Shown here piece by piece: positions 60,167 through 64,000 of a DNA stretch of 64,000 nt (position 1 is its first letter; the number at the start of each line of letters is the position of its first letter). The notes under the pieces are model-generated. The model was given only the letters and a program-made list of their open reading frames with translations. It was not told the DNA's origin and ran no database searches. A program made the position numbers and the translations under genes. Source of the stretch: Alkalihalobacterium alkalinitrilicum. GTDB lineage: Bacteria; Bacillota; Bacilli; Bacillales; Bacillaceae_F. The DNA lies in the NCBI RefSeq assembly GCF_002019605.1, contig NZ_KV917368.1:4757070-4821069 (forward strand), in the 5' to 3' direction.

Positions 60167-61708
60167 TTAGATCCTTTTTCCTTGACCTTGCCAGTAAGGT
60201 GCACGAAGGTCTGTTTTTAGTATTTTACCAGACGGATTACGAGGCAAGACTGAAACGAAGTCTACCGATTTAGGCTTCTTGTAACTAGCTAATCTGCCTT
60301 CACAGTAGGAGATAATTTCTTCTTCTGTTAAGGAAACACCTGCTTTAGGTACGACAATCGCCTTAACCGCTTCACCCCAAACTGGATCAGGCACACCGAT
60401 GACAGCAACTTCTAAAATGCCTGCATTTGTATATAAAAACTCCTCAATTTCACGTGGATAAATGTTAACACCACCACTAATCAGCATATCTTTTTTACGA
60501 TCCACGATATAATAATAACCGTCATCATCCTGTCGAGCCATATCCCCGACTGTAAAGTAATTACCGTAAAAAGCATCTTGATTCGTTTGATCATTTTGGT
60601 AATATTCATCTAGCAAATAAGGGGCTTTAATATAAAGTTCGCCAACTTCTCCTCTTGCCATAGGATTTTTTTGATCATCTAAAAGTAAACACTCAACCAT
60701 TGGAAATGGAAGTCCTACACAAGCTTCTTTTTGCCGAATATCCTTTGGTTTAATATTTAAAGTAATTCCACTCTCTGTGGACCCGTAAAACTCATGAAGA
60801 TCAGCATCAATAAAATATTTAAGCACATCATTTTTTGTTTGTGTTGGCAAGGGAGCACCAGCTGAAATCAGTACCCGCATCGACTCGTGATTATACTTTT
60901 GCTTAATATCAGTCGGGAGGTTCACGATGAAATTAAACATAGTTGGTGCCAGAAATGTGTTTGTTGCCTGGTATTTTTCCGTAAGTTGTAAAAATTCTTC
61001 GGGATCGAATGTTTCTTGAATAATGATCGTACCACCAACAATGAGTTGCATTAGTAAGAAAATCCATGGTGCTGCATGATAAATTGGGCCAGCAACAATA
61101 TGAACATCATCTTCGGCCACTTTGTATTCAGTGGCAGCCACGATGCCAGTAAGTACACGAGAACGATGAGAAATGACAACGGCCTTAGGTTTTCCTGTTG
61201 TTCCAGAAGTATAGCCAAAATAAAAGGGATCATTTTCATGAATTTCTACGTCGGGTTCTTCGTTGGAACCAGATTGAAGGAATGGCTCGTATTGATGAAA
61301 GGGATATTCTCCCTCACTTCCAAGCATAAGTAACGTGTCAAGCTGGGGAGTAGCAGGGATAACAGAACGAATGAGACTTTCATATTCTCCTGTTGTAATA
61401 ACCGCACGACATTTGGAATGGTTAATAATATATTGAACATCTTTACGAAGAAGTCGGTAGTTAATGGGAACGATGATGACACCAATTTTTGCAAGTGCAC
61501 CAATTATTTCAATATAAGCGGCATGATTCTTCATAAGCACTGCAATTTTGTCACCTTTTTGATAGCCTTTTTTAACAAGAGCATTTGCCAATCGATTTGC
61601 TCTTTCGTTTAATTCTTGATATGTAAGGGTCTGGTCACGATCGATGATGGCAATTTTATTTCCATACTTCAAGTTATTTTGTTTGAAAAAAGTTCCGATA
61701 GTTAGCAT
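60167..61708 (-). CDS. Acyl-CoA synthetase (AMP-forming)
   Basis: A 513-residue ANL-superfamily ligase. P-loop motif YTSGTTGKPKAVVISH, YGSTESG, the hinge motif DRKKDMLISGGVNIYPREIEE and the C-terminal catalytic Lys in NPSGKILK are all present. It activates a carboxylic acid (fatty acid or similar) to its CoA ester; chain-length preference is not readable. The minus-strand start ATG 61708 follows AAAAGGATGTGAG. Monocistronic. Confidence 0.9.
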   Translation of the reverse strand: MLTIGTFFKQNNLKYGNKIAIIDRDQTLTYQELNERANRLANALVKKGYQKGDKIAVLMKNHAAYIEIIGALAKIGVIIVPINYRLLRKDVQYIINHSKCRAVITTGEYESLIRSVIPATPQLDTLLMLGSEGEYPFHQYEPFLQSGSNEEPDVEIHENDPFYFGYTSGTTGKPKAVVISHRSRVLTGIVAATEYKVAEDDVHIVAGPIYHAAPWIFLLMQLIVGGTIIIQETFDPEEFLQLTEKYQATNTFLAPTMFNFIVNLPTDIKQKYNHESMRVLISAGAPLPTQTKNDVLKYFIDADLHEFYGSTESGITLNIKPKDIRQKEACVGLPFPMVECLLLDDQKNPMARGEVGELYIKAPYLLDEYYQNDQTNQDAFYGNYFTVGDMARQDDDGYYYIVDRKKDMLISGGVNIYPREIEEFLYTNAGILEVAVIGVPDPVWGEAVKAIVVPKAGVSLTEEEIISYCEGRLASYKKPKSVDFVSVLPRNPSGKILKTDLRAPYWQGQGKRI

Positions 61709-61794
61709 TTGCTCACATCCTTTTAAAAATAAGTGCCACTAATATTGTAACAAAATTCTGAAAATAACAAAATAAAATAATTGGTCAAATTTAG

Positions 61795-61962
61795 TCAGAA
61801 GAACTTGGAAATAAAGTCATTGGACAACAAGCTGCGGTTGAAAGTGTTGCAAAGGCAGTACGCAGAAGTCGTGCAGGGTTTAGCCGTGCCAATCGTCCGA
61901 TTGCCTCATTCATGTTTGTCGGTCAAACAGGGGTAGGGAAAACAGAATTAACGAAAACATAG
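61795..61962 (+). pseudogene. Fragment of a ClpC/ClpE-type AAA+ ATPase gene
   Basis: A 55-codon open stretch with no start codon and a stop directly before it encodes [20 protein letters not shown], then [20 protein letters not shown] and [15 protein letters not shown]. This is the beginning of the second nucleotide-binding domain of a class-1 Clp/HSP100 ATPase, Walker A intact, ending at TAG 61960. Nothing of the rest of the gene is visible on either side. It is a relic of a rearrangement. The other bases of 61709-62086 hold nothing I recognise. Confidence 0.75.
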
Positions 61963-62086
61963 CAAAGTTAAAAATTTAACTCGACTGATGGAAAGTTTGA
62001 AGAGATCTAATAATTAAAGTTTAGTGCCATAAAACATAAAACGAAAACTTTCACATAAAGCAATAAAAGGTAGTTAAAAAGATAAA

Positions 62087-62124
62087 AGAAGCATCCTAAT
62101 GTCATGAAATATGGTGACGGATGC
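62087..62124 (-). terminator. Terminator of the small hypothetical gene
   Basis: AGAAGCATCC pairs with GGATGCTTCT across an 18-base loop; on the minus strand it is followed by TTTTATCTTTTT. Confidence 0.7.
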
Positions 62125-62188
62125 TTCTCTATTCTTTCTTTATATCAATAGTTGGGTATAACTTTAAATTAATCGTATACTTCATTAT

Positions 62189-62371
62189 TTACGTTAAATG
62201 AACATAAGCATTTTGGAGAATTTTTTCTTTCATAACATATGTTTGAAAGACAATTTCGAGTGCAGTATCTTCGCAACCTACTTTTTCTTTCACATCTTCA
62301 TAAGTGCCATGTAGAAACCTGTCAACTTCTAACAACTTTTTCATTTTTATTGGATTGTAACCCATCACCAT
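62189..62371 (-). CDS. Small hypothetical protein
   Basis: About 60 residues, MVMGYNPIKMKKLLEVDRFL then HGTYEDVKEKVGCEDTALEI and a polar end. I start it at ATG 62371 (minus strand) after GGAAGGG; ATG 62365 is equally possible and an upstream GTG would lengthen it by nine residues. No family is recognised; it is soluble and helical in look. A terminator follows its end. Confidence 0.5.
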   Translation of the reverse strand: MVMGYNPIKMKKLLEVDRFLHGTYEDVKEKVGCEDTALEIVFQTYVMKEKILQNAYVHLT

Positions 62372-62669
62372 CACCCTTCCGTTATTATGCATAGCCACTT
62401 TATCCTTCGCGTTTTTTTACTATTATTAGCATACTATGTCGAATTCGTCTAGATATGTGAACGATAAAATAATGCCTACTCATTCTATAACCGCAAAGGA
62501 TAGAACTTAAACGTATGTAATATATATGTATTAGCTGTATAAGAAAATGGTGAAAGGGTTTTGGTTTTAATTAAAATCTATTCTCATTCGACAGTATTTA
62601 TGTAAAAAAAGGGAAAGCGTTTATTGAAATAGAATTAAATATTAAGTAAAGTATTGAAGGAATGATCTT

Positions 62670-64000
62670 ATGATTAGATACGACATAAATAAAGAAATAC
62701 TTGAAACGATAATTGATTCTGCGTACGAAAGAATTGTAGTGGTTGATCAAAGTGGTTATATTACGTATTTGAATCGGTCGTATTGTGAGTTTATAGGTGT
62801 GGATATAGAAGAAGTAATTGGCAAACATGTGACTGACGTGATTGAAAATACGCGAATGCATATTGTCGTTGAAAGTGGTAAAGAGGAAATTGCACAACTT
62901 CATTATATAAATGGTACGTATATGATCGCTAATCGTGTACCTATATTACGTGGTGATGAAATCATCGGGGCAGTTGGTAATGTCATATTTAGAGATACAG
63001 AAGAATGGCAACAGATGAACACTCACATTAAAGCATTAATGTCCCAGCTTGAGTATTATCGTAAAGAATGGGAAAAAACATCAGGTGCTAAATATGACTT
63101 AAGTGATATTATAGGTAATTCAGAAAAGCTCCAACAGATCCACGATCAAGTACAGAAAGTGGCAGCAAGTGATATTTCTGTTCTCATTCGTGGAGAAAGT
63201 GGAACGGGTAAGGAACTTTTTGCTCATGCAATTCATCAGTTAAGCAACCGTAGTCATAAACCGTTTGTTAAAGTGAATTGTGGAGCAATACCAGAACATC
63301 TTCTGGAATCAGAGCTATTCGGCTATGAGGAAGGTGCATTTACAGGAGCTAGAAAGGGTGGTAAGCCAGGCAAATTTCAACTTGCTGATTCAGGAACAAT
63401 TTTTCTTGACGAAATTGGTGATATGCCGATTAATATGCAGGTAAAACTGTTACGTGTTTTGCAAGAAAAGGAAGTCGAGCCTGTTGGGGCAACGAAGTCA
63501 GAGTCTATTGATGTTCGAATTATTACGGCGACTAACCGTCCCTTAGAAAAGATGGTGAAAGATGGCAAGTTCAGAGAAGATTTATTTTATCGAATTAATG
63601 TTATTCCTTTGACAATCCCTCCATTACGAGAGCGAGTAGAAGACATTATCCCTATTTCTAACGCTCTTATCGAAAAAGTAACCAAAAAAATTGGAAAGCG
63701 AAAACTACTTCTTTCCCCAGAAGTTGAAGAAGTATTGCTGCAACATCATTGGCCAGGTAATGTGAGAGAGTTAGAAAATGTAGTTGAGGCATCCGTACAT
63801 TTTGCAAATGGCAATGAAATTACTATAGAAGCATTGCCTGAATACTTAAAAGAAACCGTAAGTCTTGCAACTGGTGAAAAAACGTTGAAAGAAATACTTG
63901 AGGAGACGGAAAGAAAAGTCATTAAGAATATGTTGGTCAAGCATAACTATGATAAGTTAAAGACGGCTAAGTATTTAGGTGTAAGTAAATCGAGTTTTTA
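62670..64000 (+). CDS. Sigma-54-dependent regulator with PAS domain (3' end outside window)
   Basis: 443 codons are visible and the frame is open at the window end. Order: PAS domain (about 10-115, IVVVDQSGYITYLNRSYCEF), then AAA+ sigma-54 interaction domain with Walker A GESGTGKE at about 175, GAFTGA loop, Walker B GTIFLDEIGDMP and the R-finger region, then a Fis-type helix-turn-helix cut at KYLGVSKSSF. It activates sigma-54 promoters in answer to a small ligand or redox signal sensed by PAS. ATG 62670 follows GAAGGA. The 270-bp gap before it shows no clear -24/-12 site. Confidence 0.92.
   Translation, partial: MIRYDINKEILETIIDSAYERIVVVDQSGYITYLNRSYCEFIGVDIEEVIGKHVTDVIENTRMHIVVESGKEEIAQLHYINGTYMIANRVPILRGDEIIGAVGNVIFRDTEEWQQMNTHIKALMSQLEYYRKEWEKTSGAKYDLSDIIGNSEKLQQIHDQVQKVAASDISVLIRGESGTGKELFAHAIHQLSNRSHKPFVKVNCGAIPEHLLESELFGYEEGAFTGARKGGKPGKFQLADSGTIFLDEIGDMPINMQVKLLRVLQEKEVEPVGATKSESIDVRIITATNRPLEKMVKDGKFREDLFYRINVIPLTIPPLRERVEDIIPISNALIEKVTKKIGKRKLLLSPEVEEVLLQHHWPGNVRELENVVEASVHFANGNEITIEALPEYLKETVSLATGEKTLKEILEETERKVIKNMLVKHNYDKLKTAKYLGVSKSSF

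Noticed and set aside
62598-62903. Minus-strand 101-codon frame near the right end
   Set aside because: It is antisense to the PAS domain of the sigma-54 regulator, whose plus-strand frame is open to the window end.
1-64000. CRISPR arrays, rRNA, tRNA and prophage structural genes
   Set aside because: I found no regularly spaced direct repeats, no rRNA or tRNA signatures and no phage structural genes.

Overview
The window is low-GC DNA from a spore-forming, motile member of the Bacillota, most probably a Bacillaceae bacterium. The gene order radC-mreBCD-minCD ... spoIVFA-spoIVFB-rng-rplU-prp-rpmA is the classical Bacillus cell-shape, division and sporulation block. An L21 leader RNA, an M-box, a YrzI-family small protein, extended N-terminal L27 and IDEAL- and YhjD-type genes fit the same group. 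I cannot assign a genus from the sequence alone.

Layout. 1-4.6 kb: end of radC, mreBCD, minCD. 5.2-12.6 kb: a nitrate/nitrite assimilation cluster (transporter, NirB/NasD- and NirD/NasE-type nitrite reductase, nitrate reductase, SUMT) inserted into that block. 12.7-14.3 kb: the SpoIVFA/SpoIVFB sigma-K checkpoint pair. 15.1-16.9 kb: an IS200/IS605 element with tnpA and tnpB. 17-19.6 kb: RNase G, L21, Prp protease and L27. The usual spo0B-obg does not follow; a MntA/HepT toxin-antitoxin pair and a YhfI-like hydrolase do.

21.9-33.6 kb is a phosphate island: two complete pst operons flanking a response regulator with a degenerate receiver, then phoU and a Na/Pi cotransporter. Three 11-bp-period TTNACA repeat arrays look like PhoP boxes. 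A PhnD-PhnC-PhnE-PhnE transporter at 36.4-39.9 kb, with a fourth repeat array, probably belongs to the same response. In all three ABC operons a strong hairpin separates the binding-protein gene from the permease/ATPase genes. 41-46 kb holds a BdbC/thioredoxin pair, a beta-propeller lipoprotein coupled to a two-component system, and a His-rich YtkA-like lipoprotein. 46.6-49.5 kb is cheA-cheW-cheY.

51.2-56.2 kb is a magnesium island: M-box riboswitch, terminator, a 43-codon leader ORF beginning MDSYPEPEPEPE, then mgtE, an mgtC-like gene, a second mgtE and a convergent second mgtC-like gene. The leader ORF ends inside two mutually exclusive hairpins, one of which hides the mgtE ribosome binding site. 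This looks like a Gram-positive counterpart of the MgtL-type peptide sensor stacked behind an M-box, and it is the most exciting candidate system here. The rest holds pyrrolidone carboxyl peptidase, an IDEAL protein, a flavoprotein gene under a near-consensus Zur box divergent from dCTP deaminase, an acyl-CoA ligase, a Clp ATPase gene fragment and a sigma-54 activator that runs off the end.
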